This document shows, piece after piece, positions 35,163-44,108 of a DNA stretch of 64,000 nucleotides (the first letter of the stretch is position 1; every line of letters starts with the position of its first letter). A program made the position numbers and the translations under genes. Below the pieces are notes generated by a model, which searched no databases, had not been told where the DNA came from, and saw only the letters and a list, made by a program, of their open reading frames with translations. Source of the DNA: JBKBIP01 sp046297495 (GTDB lineage: Bacteria; Planctomycetota; Planctomycetia; Gemmatales; Gemmataceae); assembly GCA_046297495.1 (NCBI GenBank), contig JBKBIP010000022.1:46438-110437 (forward strand), written 5' to 3'.

Positions 35163-36892
35163 GCTCTGCTCCTGTGGATCGACAACCGTTCTTCCAGTTG
35201 GTTTCGCTCCAGCGGAGCGATGCGTTGCCACTCCGATGGCACCTGGATGCCTTGGCAGCGCAGGGCGTGCCAGCGTGTTGCCAGCGCTGCCCCATACATC
35301 AGATTCAAAGCCACGGTCACGATGTTTCGCTGTTCGGGTTTTTCCAAAAACGAGCCTTTGACCCATTCGTTGAACGCCCCCATGGCCGGCCCACACCAGA
35401 CCTGAAAATCCACCTGCCGGCTGGCGTCCCCCATGTTGGCCCAGCGCGACGACTGCCCCAGGTACCAGCGAAACACCAAAGCCATCTTGTGCTTGGGATC
35501 ATTTGCCGCCTTGGCGATTTGGCCAGGGTCACGCTCACGGAAAAAGGCTTGGGTCTGCTGCCAAATCTCCTCGATGGCGGCGCGGAAGTAGGTTTTCTCC
35601 AATTGCGTCTTATCCGTGGCAGGAAGGGCCTCCAAGCTGGGATACGCTCGATACAGCTCGTACAGTTTGGCGGCGCGCATGGCGAACATGGTACCCCGTT
35701 TGAGTACCTGCACCTTGACTCCCATCTCGAACATGTCGGCCGCCGGCGCCATGATGACATCGGCTTGCTCGGCCTCAGCCAGCATCCGCCGTACCAGGTC
35801 GGACGTGCCGGATTCCACGCAGGCTTGATGAATGGACCCCCCCACGACGTAAGCGGCTCCCATGGCGAGCGTCGCCGCCACCGACGCGGGCGTGGCAATG
35901 CCGCCCGCCGCCCCGATGCGCAACGGCTGCTCGTAACCGAACTCGGCTTGCAAGCGGTCGCGCAGGGCGATCATGGTCGGCAGCAGGGCAATGGCGGGGC
36001 GATTGTCGGTGTGCCCACCGGAGTCGGCTTCCGCCGTCAGGTCTTGAGCAACCGGGATATGGCGGGCTAGTTGGGCCTGTTCCGTCGTCAACTCTCCCTG
36101 TTGCACCAATTGCTGAACGAAGCGCGCGGCAGGCGGAGCCAGAAATTTGCGCGCGACTTCGACGCGTGACACCTTGGCGATGACACGATTCGGCGCCACG
36201 ATCTTGCCAGCTGGATCGCGGTGGATGCCGTGCAAGCGATACCGTATCAAGGGCAATGTCAAGTCCAAATAGGCTGACGCCTCCACCAAGCGGATGCCGC
36301 GGCGCAGGTACAAATCCACGATGGCCGCTTCCAAACGCGGCTCATTGGGACTGTGAATCAAATTGAAGCCGAATGGCTGTTGGCCCAGGTTGCGCGTGAT
36401 CCGGTCGATGGCGGCCTCGACACGGGCAGGGGGGAGACCCGCGGCCCCGAAGAAGCCCAACATGCCCGCATTGGACATGGCTTCGACAATTTCCGCCGAG
36501 CCGATGCCATTGGCCATAGCGCCGGCCACGTAAGAGAAGCGCAAACCATGATCGGCACGGAACGAGGCATCACCGAGCTGTTGGGGGGAACAGGCGGGAA
36601 CGACGCCGATGATCGGTAGGGCGTTGGGGACCGGCGAACCATTCCCCCACACTCCCGCACCGCCGCGCGCCAGCGCGGGACCGTATTCGGTCTCCACCAA
36701 GAACAGCGGCCGCGCGGTGTCCTCTAGCGCCTGGCGGATTTCTTGGGGAGCGGTGGTTGGCGGTGGCCCCTCGACCATCCACCAGCCGAGTACAGCACGC
36801 TGACCCGTCGCTGGCAGCGGATGGAGCCAATGTTGCCGTGGAGTTTCGGCAATTGGCGCGTTCTGGCCCATGATATTCGTTTGTCCATCCAT
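35159..36892 (-). CDS. pfaD: PfaD-type enoyl reductase (FMN-dependent)
   Basis: The 577-residue product matches the PfaD/trans-acting enoyl-reductase family, a nitronate-monooxygenase-like FMN barrel that saturates selected double bonds during iterative synthesis. Features are 'SYVAGAMANGIGSAEIVEAM' near 120-140, 'AGMLGFFGAAGLPPARVEAA', 'QPFGFNLIHSPNEP', 'RIGAAGGIATPASVAATLAM' with 'GAAYVVGGSIHQAC' (FMN phosphate site), and the C-terminal 'RWYLGQSSRWANMGD'. The chosen ATG at 36892 is the first; one at 36871 is possible. It is the first gene of the operon, unlike Shewanella clusters where pfaD follows pfaA-C. Only 115 bases separate it from the ExbD-like gene upstream. Confidence 0.93.
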   Translation of the reverse strand: MDGQTNIMGQNAPIAETPRQHWLHPLPATGQRAVLGWWMVEGPPPTTAPQEIRQALEDTARPLFLVETEYGPALARGGAGVWGNGSPVPNALPIIGVVPACSPQQLGDASFRADHGLRFSYVAGAMANGIGSAEIVEAMSNAGMLGFFGAAGLPPARVEAAIDRITRNLGQQPFGFNLIHSPNEPRLEAAIVDLYLRRGIRLVEASAYLDLTLPLIRYRLHGIHRDPAGKIVAPNRVIAKVSRVEVARKFLAPPAARFVQQLVQQGELTTEQAQLARHIPVAQDLTAEADSGGHTDNRPAIALLPTMIALRDRLQAEFGYEQPLRIGAAGGIATPASVAATLAMGAAYVVGGSIHQACVESGTSDLVRRMLAEAEQADVIMAPAADMFEMGVKVQVLKRGTMFAMRAAKLYELYRAYPSLEALPATDKTQLEKTYFRAAIEEIWQQTQAFFRERDPGQIAKAANDPKHKMALVFRWYLGQSSRWANMGDASRQVDFQVWCGPAMGAFNEWVKGSFLEKPEQRNIVTVALNLMYGAALATRWHALRCQGIQVPSEWQRIAPLERNQLEERLSIHRSRA

Positions 36893-37007
36893 AATCGCGG
36901 AGGGATTTCTCTGATGGTACGCAATCCGCCTCGTTGAAGATATAAGGAAGACGGCCTGGGTTGGACAGGTTCAATCCGGGGGAAAATGCGTGGTCCTATT
37001 TCTTTGG

Positions 37008-38207
37008 TTACTGCCCGCGGGAACGGGTGCCGCGCCGTGAGCTAGCGATGGGAACATCCAGCGGCAACGGGCGACCAGCGACCGTGATGCCACGTTCGTA
37101 TAGATATTCGCGCAGTTGGCGGTATAGCTCGAAACTATCCTCGTAGGTCCATAACGTCACGACCGCTTGCTGGGGATCAAGAGTATCAGTGATGCGCCGA
37201 AACGCGNNNNNNNNNNNNNNNNNNNNNNNNNNNNNNNNNNNNNNNNNNNNNNNNNNNNNNNNNNNNNNNNNNNNNNNNNNNNNNNNNNNNNNNNNNNNNN
37301 NCGCAGAACCCGGCGCCAGCGCCTCGGCCAACGTCTCTCCCCGATGCGGCGTGACAGGTTCGAGAATCCATTCGCTTAAACCGTAACTGTATGAGGTATT
37401 CGGGGAAGGAGCGCCGCCGCCGAAGACGGCGCTGATCGGGTCCCGTTGCCGTTCGATGGTGTAGCGCAGCCGAAACGCTCCGGATGACGGCGTCACGTCC
37501 ACGACTTGCCAGCTGTGACGCAGTAGCTTTCCCTTCTCGTGAAAGACATCCTTGATGTCATCGATCAAGGTGGCGATGTCGATGTAGGTGATGCGGCCAT
37601 TCCGACATTCAAAGAAAATTTCCTCGGCATGAACGGGCCGGCTGACCGGAGTACGGTAACGAATTTGCTTCTTCGCCGAAGGGAGCTTCTCGACGGCCTC
37701 GACGTGTTGGGCCAGCAGCTGTTGTCGTTGCCGCAGTTGGTCGAGCATGGTCGCGGTGTCATTCGTGGTCGTTTTTGTGTCCGCCAATAATTGATCCAAC
37801 GCTGCCCGCTCGCGTTCCAAGGTGGTCAGTTGGGGTTGGAAGTCAGTCCATAGTCGCTCTGCCTCCTCAGCCTCTCCTTGGGTCAGGCGGAATTGCCGCA
37901 GGTGCTCCAGCAAGCGGTCGCGGGTCTGGGCGATTTCCTGGCGCTGCTGTTCCAAGGCTTGTTCGAGCGGCGCGACGACTTCTGTTATCGATGGCAATTC
38001 GGGCAAGGGCGCAACGATCATGGGAGTTGGCGCAGACGCGGGCGGGGGAGGCGGCTGGGTCGAATTCAACATGCTGTGGTAGGAACGCGCGCTGACCCAG
38101 GCCACCAAAATGAAGCGAATGATGATGGCGATGACGTTGGTGATGACATCCATAAAGGAGTCAAAACCAAAACCCACCTCGCGCGTTGGCCGGCGACGCC
38201 GAAACAT
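37008..38207 (-). CDS. ExbD-like membrane protein with coiled coil (contains assembly gap)
   Basis: About 399 residues by gap-inclusive length; the N run at 37208-37301 leaves the true length uncertain. The N-terminus is basic followed by one membrane helix ('FMDVITNVIAIIIRFILVAWVS'), the ExbD/TolR layout, here led by 'GFGFDSFMDVITN'. A Pro-rich hinge and a coiled coil (about 70-185) follow. The C-terminal part includes 'EIFFECRNGRITYIDI' and 'VTLWTYEDSFELYRQLREYL', resembling repeated segments in the adjacent 803-residue protein. It probably forms the third member of an energy-transducing ExbB-ExbD-ExbD complex. Confidence 0.72.
   Translation of the reverse strand: MFRRRRPTREVGFGFDSFMDVITNVIAIIIRFILVAWVSARSYHSMLNSTQPPPPPASAPTPMIVAPLPELPSITEVVAPLEQALEQQRQEIAQTRDRLLEHLRQFRLTQGEAEEAERLWTDFQPQLTTLERERAALDQLLADTKTTTNDTATMLDQLRQRQQLLAQHVEAVEKLPSAKKQIRYRTPVSRPVHAEEIFFECRNGRITYIDIATLIDDIKDVFHEKGKLLRHSWQVVDVTPSSGAFRLRYTIERQRDPISAVFGGGAPSPNTSYSYGLSEWILEPVTPHRGETLAEALAPGSAXXXXXXXXXXXXXXXXXXXXXXXXXXXXXXXXAFRRITDTLDPQQAVVTLWTYEDSFELYRQLREYLYERGITVAGRPLPLDVPIASSRRGTRSRGQ
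37208..37301. other. Assembly gap (94 N)
   Basis: Run of undetermined bases inside the ExbD-like gene. The reading frame continues across it if the gap length is taken literally, but the real size is not known. Confidence 0.99.
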
Positions 38208-38239
38208 AATCCGTGATCCTCATGATGCGATGGATCATG

Positions 38240-40651
38240 TCAAAATCCCAGACCGGGCCAGGAATGTTCCTTGCTGATGTCCAGGTTGGTCCGTGTCATG
38301 GGAATGTTCAAAATCTCCAAGGCTGGATAAGCCCGATAGTAAGAGCGCAAGCCATCGGGCCGCACCAAGAAGCGTATTTGTGGACGAAACGGAGGTTCTC
38401 CCGGTGGTACGCGAGCCTGTTTGCGCGCGATCATCTCTTGAATCAGTTGAAGCAAGCGATTGTTAGGTCCACGCAGCGGTCCTAGTTCTGACAAGGCCAA
38501 ACGCTTTCGACCTGGATCGATCAGCAGTTCCTGGGCGCCGCATTCAATGTAAATGACCCAATCTCGATCACTCAAACCCCGGCTGGGACGTAGCGTGGGA
38601 GTGGGTTCCGGTTGTTTTCGCGGCTGACCGCCGAGAGGAGACGGCGAGGCGGAACCACTCGTGGAACTCGCCGCCGTCGAACTCACGTCCAGAGACAGTT
38701 GGGGAGTACCACCGGGAGCACTTGCTCCATCCGAGGGACTGCCTTGAGGCGTCGAACCACAGGCGTTGGGGCATCCTGTTCCGCCGCTGCCCGCTGGCGT
38801 GCCAGCGCCATCCCCCACCAAGCCAGGCATGGGTAAGATCGGGGGTGGCCCGGGACTGCCACTGCTACTGCCAGCTGAGTCGTTTCCCCAATTCCAGGAA
38901 GTACCAGCAGAGGAATTGGATGACATGCTATCACCCTGATTGGGATGCCGGTTTGTTCCGTTCGCTCCTTCGGATGCCCCCGGATCGGATCGGTCTGAAT
39001 GGTATCCGCGAACCCCTTTTCCTTCGGCTGTCTCATTGTTTCCAATGCCAGCTTGCAGAGGGCAGTTCGGCAAGGAGCCGTTGCTAGTCCCTTCCCTAGG
39101 GTCGCTACCCGCATGTGTACCTGGAGCAAAAACCGGGAAAGTCCCTGATGGTTCCCCCATCCCATCACTATCGCCTAAGCCGCCAGCAGTATTACTGCTC
39201 CCACGCGTTCCTGGAACGGTAGGTGGAAAAGTGCCTGATTGTCCTTCCTGGGTACCGCCATTACCTATACCACGAGCAGCGGTAGGTAGCGGGGCCATGT
39301 TACTATTATCCAGCGGATTTCCGCTTCTATCTGCCATTCCCGGCGAACCCGGCAAGGCGGAATTACCTGGAAGATGTCCTTGTTGGTGCGGCAAGGTGTC
39401 TGCCCCAGCAGGCAGCGACGGCACGCCAGAGGCCAGAGAACCTCCAGGGATACCACGCGGCACCGGCACAAGGGGACGGCCTAACGTCCCCTCCCCAGAA
39501 TTGGGATGAGACAGAGGCAATTCTTGTCCCTGGCCTCCTGTCCCTGCCGTGTAGCCGCGCCCGGTTCCGGTGGCATCTTCTCCCCAACCCGCGCGTCCCC
39601 CTGGTCGCTTGTCATTCAGACGCTCCCGTTCCAAGCCAGGAGCAATGGTGTCTTGACGATCACCAGAAAGGGAATTGCCGTTCCCCGCGCCGCTCCGTCC
39701 CGCGATGGTCCACGGTGGGCGCGATGTGGGTGTCTGGTCGTCGTTGGGGAAGTCCAATATCCATTCGGATTCGATAAATTCGTAACCAAAATCAACGCGC
39801 ATATCATCCAAGGCCGCCAATGCTTGATAGTAATTTTTGATGCCGGCTGGCCGAATCAACATGAGTAGGTACGGAATCTCGTCTGGATCGGATTTTTCTA
39901 TCCGTTTTTCCACGGCACGGCGCAGCTCCAGGTACCACGTAACCGAAGTCAAGGCGACGGATTCTTGGTCAGGGTGAAACGTCAGGCCAACACCACTGCA
40001 TTCGATATAAATGGGTTTTCGCGTGTCGCCGTACTTGCCGCGATAGGGGACAAGGGAATACGTTTGCTGTTCCCGTTTGCGGGCGCTGTGTATGTCGGTC
40101 AAGGCTTGTTCGAGCTGATCGAGGTCTTGGGCAAGTTGACGCATCTCGGTTTGTGTTTGTTCGCGTGCTCCTGTCCGCTCCGCTAACTGCTTTTGGCGTT
40201 GAGCGACATCCTCTTGCAATTGTGCCAATAACCGGCGCTCGGCATCGAGACGTTGCCGGGCCTCCCGCGCGCGATCCGCTTGTTGATCGGACTGCTTTTG
40301 CAGTTGCGTGATTTGCTCGCGAATGGTGTTCGCTTCCGCGGTTAATTGATTTTGCTCCGCCGCCAGACGGGCGCGCAGGGCGGCTAGACGTTCTTCCCAT
40401 TCACGGCGTTGTTTTTCCTCGGCGGCGCGGCGCTCCGCCTCCGCCTGAGCCGCGCGGGCGGCAGCCTCACGCGCCTCTTTCGCCGCGCGTTCGTCCGCCT
40501 CCGCGACTACCTGAATGGTTTGTGCTTGCGACATCATCTTGGCACGACGATCCAAGATCAGCAGCAACAAGATCAGCGACCCCATAGCGCAGAGCAACAC
40601 CGCCAAAAAGGGGAACGTCGAAACCTGTAAATGCTGCCGGCGTCGTCTCAT
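38240..40651 (-). CDS. Large ExbD-like membrane protein with duplicated domain and low-complexity linker
   Basis: The 803-residue protein has an N-terminal basic segment and membrane helix (about 14-34, 'FLAVLLCAMGSLILLLLIL'), then a long Ala/Glu/Gln coiled coil (about 45-190). Domain A spans 214-300 ('YIECSGVGLTFHPD' to 'LIRPAGIKNYYQALAAL'). A 390-residue Gly/Ser/Pro-rich linker follows. Domain B spans about 697-795 ('VIYIECGAQELLIDPG' to 'LVRPDGLRSYYRAYPAL'). A and B are clear internal duplicates with the same 'YIEC ... RP-G--(N/S)YY' frame. The start overlaps the ExbB-like stop (ATGA). Its role is inferred from the channel gene next to it. Confidence 0.78.
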   Translation of the reverse strand: MRRRRQHLQVSTFPFLAVLLCAMGSLILLLLILDRRAKMMSQAQTIQVVAEADERAAKEAREAAARAAQAEAERRAAEEKQRREWEERLAALRARLAAEQNQLTAEANTIREQITQLQKQSDQQADRAREARQRLDAERRLLAQLQEDVAQRQKQLAERTGAREQTQTEMRQLAQDLDQLEQALTDIHSARKREQQTYSLVPYRGKYGDTRKPIYIECSGVGLTFHPDQESVALTSVTWYLELRRAVEKRIEKSDPDEIPYLLMLIRPAGIKNYYQALAALDDMRVDFGYEFIESEWILDFPNDDQTPTSRPPWTIAGRSGAGNGNSLSGDRQDTIAPGLERERLNDKRPGGRAGWGEDATGTGRGYTAGTGGQGQELPLSHPNSGEGTLGRPLVPVPRGIPGGSLASGVPSLPAGADTLPHQQGHLPGNSALPGSPGMADRSGNPLDNSNMAPLPTAARGIGNGGTQEGQSGTFPPTVPGTRGSSNTAGGLGDSDGMGEPSGTFPVFAPGTHAGSDPREGTSNGSLPNCPLQAGIGNNETAEGKGVRGYHSDRSDPGASEGANGTNRHPNQGDSMSSNSSAGTSWNWGNDSAGSSSGSPGPPPILPMPGLVGDGAGTPAGSGGTGCPNACGSTPQGSPSDGASAPGGTPQLSLDVSSTAASSTSGSASPSPLGGQPRKQPEPTPTLRPSRGLSDRDWVIYIECGAQELLIDPGRKRLALSELGPLRGPNNRLLQLIQEMIARKQARVPPGEPPFRPQIRFLVRPDGLRSYYRAYPALEILNIPMTRTNLDISKEHSWPGLGF

Positions 40652-42093
40652 GCCGCCTCCCCGGAGCGCAAACTCAAGCGGCTCGGTTGTGTCGGACTTG
40701 CCGACGCCCGCGCGGTCATTAAGTGAATGGCGGCGGTCAGGCTATGGATGGCTTGATCCAAAGTACCGGTACCGGCCAGGACGCTCAGGTTTTGTTGTAA
40801 GACCTCCTGCATGCGGACTAGCTGTTTCTCGTCCGTCTGCAACCGTGACAAGGTTTCCGAGTAGGTAGTCAGACGTTGCGTGAGCGCTGTCAGCCCTTGC
40901 GTCTGTTCCCGTCCGGTCTCCCGGATGCTAGCCGCTAACTGGTTCAGTCGTTCGGCCAACGAGGAGACATGTTGAATCGATTGATTTTCCAACTCACTCA
41001 AACGGCGCGAGTGTGTCTCCAAACTACGCGCTAACGCAGCTTCCACGGCGGTACACAGGTTGTGCTGCAAGCGTTGTTCGATAGCCGCCCGGCGCTGGTC
41101 GATCTCCTCCAGCGACTCGGCCCACAAGGTGACTTGCCGCCGCATCAGCTCATCCACTGTTCGTAGCAACAACTGGCTGTGTTGCCGGATGCTTTCCGTG
41201 ACTTCCTGCCCTGCTTCCCCCAGACGTTCAAAACGATGGGCCAAGTGCTGGTCCACGTAGCGATCCACGCCATCGAGGGTACTTTGTTCCGCCCGTTCCA
41301 CGACGAAATGCAGGAACATGACGATCATGGTCAAGCCCAGGGCCAGGGCCGTCGTGTCGAAGGCGGTGGCCAGACCATCGGTGACTTTATTCAAATTCTT
41401 TTCGAGCATTTCCGGTGACACACCGGAGATAGCCTGGGTGATCCCCAGCACTGTACCCAAGAAGCCCAATATCGGAATCGCCCAAGCCAGGAAGCGGATG
41501 AAGCTATAACTTCCTTCTAAAGTCATGGCGTCATTGTCGGCCAAGGCGCGCATCTGATCGTCGAGCTGGGCCGCCGATCCACGTCCCCGAACAAAGTCGA
41601 GGATGTTGGCGACTCGGCACCCCCGCAAAGTTTGTTGTTGTCTTCGAGGTAACTGTTGCCACTCGGCGAGCAAGTAGCTGGCTTCCTGCACCGCGACTGG
41701 CTTGCCATCCCAGCGTGGCAAAAACTCCACTCGACTGGCCATCTTCTCCTGGAGATAACCAAGCATCTTGATAGCTAATGCTCCCATGGCGCAGCAGAAG
41801 AGCACTAGCTCGGCCACTTCCACTGGATGTTGCAGGTAGCGTTGCACGACCGTGCCTTGCAAAGGGCCTTGATGGGCTAGCGCCAGCATCCCCGCCGCCA
41901 GCGGCAACCCTAGCAGGACGGCCCCCATCACCGTTCCGGAGCGGCGCTGCCGAATCATAGACAACTCTCCGACAGCGNNNNNNNNNNNNNNNNNNNNNNN
42001 NNNNNNNNNNNNNNNNNNNNNNNNNNNNNNNNNNNNNNNNNNNNNNNNNNNNNNNNNNNNNNNNNNNNNNNNNNNAGATTGCGAACGTGCCAT
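40648..42093 (-). CDS. MotA/TolQ/ExbB proton channel family protein (contains assembly gap)
   Basis: About 481 residues by gap-inclusive length; N bases at 41978-42075 fall near the N-terminus. Membrane helices occur at 'MGAVLLGLPLAAGMLAL', 'VAELVLFCCAMGALAIKML', 'FIRFLAWAIPILGFLGTVLG' and 'ATAFDTTALALGLTMIVMFL'. The last two match the ExbB/TolQ signature that forms the proton path. The C-terminal 200 residues are a coiled coil, longer than in ExbB. The start at 42093 ('MARSQS') is supported by GAGGATGAGG just before it. It is followed by two ExbD-like proteins, so together they likely harvest proton-motive force. Confidence 0.83.
   Translation of the reverse strand: MARSQSXXXXXXXXXXXXXXXXXXXXXXXXXXXXXXXXXAVGELSMIRQRRSGTVMGAVLLGLPLAAGMLALAHQGPLQGTVVQRYLQHPVEVAELVLFCCAMGALAIKMLGYLQEKMASRVEFLPRWDGKPVAVQEASYLLAEWQQLPRRQQQTLRGCRVANILDFVRGRGSAAQLDDQMRALADNDAMTLEGSYSFIRFLAWAIPILGFLGTVLGITQAISGVSPEMLEKNLNKVTDGLATAFDTTALALGLTMIVMFLHFVVERAEQSTLDGVDRYVDQHLAHRFERLGEAGQEVTESIRQHSQLLLRTVDELMRRQVTLWAESLEEIDQRRAAIEQRLQHNLCTAVEAALARSLETHSRRLSELENQSIQHVSSLAERLNQLAASIRETGREQTQGLTALTQRLTTYSETLSRLQTDEKQLVRMQEVLQQNLSVLAGTGTLDQAIHSLTAAIHLMTARASASPTQPSRLSLRSGEAA
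41978..42075. other. Assembly gap (98 N)
   Basis: Run of undetermined bases near the 5' end of the ExbB-like gene. The start codon at 42093 is linked to the rest of the gene only if the gap preserves the frame. Confidence 0.99.
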
Positions 42094-42351
42094 GCCTCAT
42101 CCTCGAATTGAAGTTGACGTGGCTTGCCCCGTTTTCCGGAATTCTTCCCTTGGCTTCCATGCCGGGAACCCGTGCAAGCACACTCTCGATATTTCATCGA
42201 CCACGTGAGGGGGCGGATTGTAGCGTTTTCTCGGCATCCGTCGAGAGGAAGGTGGCCCGTTTGAAGATAGGATGATCCAGAAAGGATGAAGAGGGGACGT
42301 GCTGAGATGGCCAAGCCGGAACGGAGTGAAACTACTTCAGTTCTTCCCCTA

Positions 42352-43188
42352 TCAAAGTCGATCGCTGGATGTATTCATTTCCACCAAGGTGATATGTCGC
42401 ACGGCTTCCGGAGACAGCTGGAACGATTTGTCCGGTGTCTCCAGCTGCACGGACTGAAAGGTCATGTTCCGTAAACGGCCGGGCACGATGGTACCATTCA
42501 CTTGTTCCACCAACACTTTTTTACCTATCAGACCAACGCGCGCTTGCCACTGAGTTTCTAAAGTTACCCAGTCCCCTTGAAGTACCCGATCGTACTCTTC
42601 ATCGAGTTGATGCAGTAACCGGCGGGCTACGTCTTGGCAAATCAAAGGAGATGTCGTGAATAGGGATAACGAACCGGCCTGGAGGAGACCGGCTTGAAGG
42701 AAATCCGCCTGGGACTGATGGACGTTCAAGCCAATGCCGACAATCGTGGGTAGCTCACCCGCGGCTTGCTTGCCAAACGGTTGACCGCCGACTACCTGCT
42801 GCTCGATCAGGATGCCGCATACTTTGCGTCCCTGAATGAGCACGTCATTGGGCCATTTAATGTGGGCGTCGAGGCCAGTGGTCTGGCGGATAGTCGCGCA
42901 TACTGAGACGGCGGCCCAAGCAGTGAGGATGGCGGGACGCCGCAAGATGGGAGGCGGAAACAGCAACAGCGACAGCAAGACGCTGCTGTCTGGTGGGCTG
43001 ACCCAGGACCGGCCCTGTTGCCCCCGTCCCGCCGTCTGCCGCCGAGCTAGGATGGCCAAGCCGTGCTGGCGGCGGTCATGTGCCCATGACCCCGCGTGGT
43101 TGTTGGTGCTGTCCAAGGAAGTGAACACCAAAACGCGCTGGCCCAGGTGGCGCGTCGGCAACTGCCATTCGGTTTCAGGTGCAATCAC
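42352..43188 (-). CDS. birA: Biotin-[acetyl-CoA-carboxylase] ligase
   Basis: The 278-residue product lacks the N-terminal DNA-binding domain of E. coli BirA, so it is probably a ligase only. Motifs are 'SLDSTNNHAGSW', 'ARRQTAGRGQQGRSWVSP' (biotinyl-AMP loop), 'IKWPNDVLIQGRKVCGILIE' and 'VGIGLNVHQSQADF'. The C-terminal domain ('LIGKKVLVEQVNGTIVPGRL') is present. It activates biotin and attaches it to carboxylase carrier proteins. Its start overlaps the nadC stop by four bases. Confidence 0.93.
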   Translation of the reverse strand: MIAPETEWQLPTRHLGQRVLVFTSLDSTNNHAGSWAHDRRQHGLAILARRQTAGRGQQGRSWVSPPDSSVLLSLLLFPPPILRRPAILTAWAAVSVCATIRQTTGLDAHIKWPNDVLIQGRKVCGILIEQQVVGGQPFGKQAAGELPTIVGIGLNVHQSQADFLQAGLLQAGSLSLFTTSPLICQDVARRLLHQLDEEYDRVLQGDWVTLETQWQARVGLIGKKVLVEQVNGTIVPGRLRNMTFQSVQLETPDKSFQLSPEAVRHITLVEMNTSSDRL

Positions 43189-44108
43189 GACAGGTAATCC
43201 AAACCAATATCCAAGGCGGAAGCGGAGTGCGTCAGGGCGCCGATGCTAATACGCTCCACGCCAGTCATGGCCACGCTCCGCACGTTGTCCAGGGTGATGC
43301 CGCCGGAGGCTTCCAACAAAACTCCCGGCACCAGGCGGTTCCGTCGGGTCACGGCTTCCCGCAGCTCGTCCAGATTCATGTTATCCAACAATATGATGTC
43401 TGGCTGACAACGCAGAGCCACATCGAGCTGGTCCAAAGTATCCACTTCGATTTCCAGCGGCAAGCGTTGCCGAGATTCGTTGGGGGAGAGTTGTCGCCAA
43501 TCCCGCACGCGCCGTAACGCTTCTTCAATTTGTTGGTGGAAGCTCACGCTCCCCAATCCGGCGAGATGGTTGTCCTTGATGAGAATGCCGTCATACAGCC
43601 CTCGGCGATGGTTCTGGCCACCGCCACAGCGCACGGCATATTTCGCCAACACGCGCCAGCCGGGAAGTGTCTTGCGTGTGTCTAAAATCTGGCACGGCAG
43701 ACCCGCCACGGCCTCGACATAGCGGCGCGTCAACGAAGCAATGCCGCTGAGGTGTTGGATGAAGTTCAGGGCGGTGCGTTCGCCGGTCAGGATAGACCGC
43801 AGGGGGCCAACGACGCGGGCCAGTTGGTCGCCGGCTTGAATGGCGGTGGCTTCGGTTTGATACGTTTGCCAGCGAATAGTCGCATCCAGGGTGGCGAACA
43901 CCAACTCCGCCGCCGGCAGTCCAGCCAGCACTCCCGATTGACGAGCGACCAACACGGCTTCTCCGCGTGCGTCTTCCCGGATGACGGCTTGGCTGGTGAC
44001 ATCCCCTTGGTCATCGAGGTCCTCCATCCAGGCCAGCTCCAGCAATCGACGACATGCTTCCGTCTCTTCCAGTCCAAAGATCATGTCAGTCATATTGGCC
44101 TCGCTCAT
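43185..44108 (-). CDS. nadC: Nicotinate-nucleotide pyrophosphorylase (quinolinate phosphoribosyltransferase)
   Basis: The 307-residue enzyme converts quinolinate and PRPP to nicotinate mononucleotide. Family signatures are 'MEDLDDQGDVTSQAVI', 'ALNFIQHLSGIASLTRRYVE', 'ILDTRKTLPGWRVLAKYAVRCGGGQNHR', 'ILIKDNHLAGLGS', 'LEIEVDTLDQLDVAL' and 'LLEASGGITLDNVRSVAMTGV'. Key Arg, Lys, His and Glu residues of these motifs are all present. It overlaps birA downstream and purQ upstream by ATGA, so the three form one tightly coupled transcript. Confidence 0.96.
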   Translation of the reverse strand: MSEANMTDMIFGLEETEACRRLLELAWMEDLDDQGDVTSQAVIREDARGEAVLVARQSGVLAGLPAAELVFATLDATIRWQTYQTEATAIQAGDQLARVVGPLRSILTGERTALNFIQHLSGIASLTRRYVEAVAGLPCQILDTRKTLPGWRVLAKYAVRCGGGQNHRRGLYDGILIKDNHLAGLGSVSFHQQIEEALRRVRDWRQLSPNESRQRLPLEIEVDTLDQLDVALRCQPDIILLDNMNLDELREAVTRRNRLVPGVLLEASGGITLDNVRSVAMTGVERISIGALTHSASALDIGLDYLS

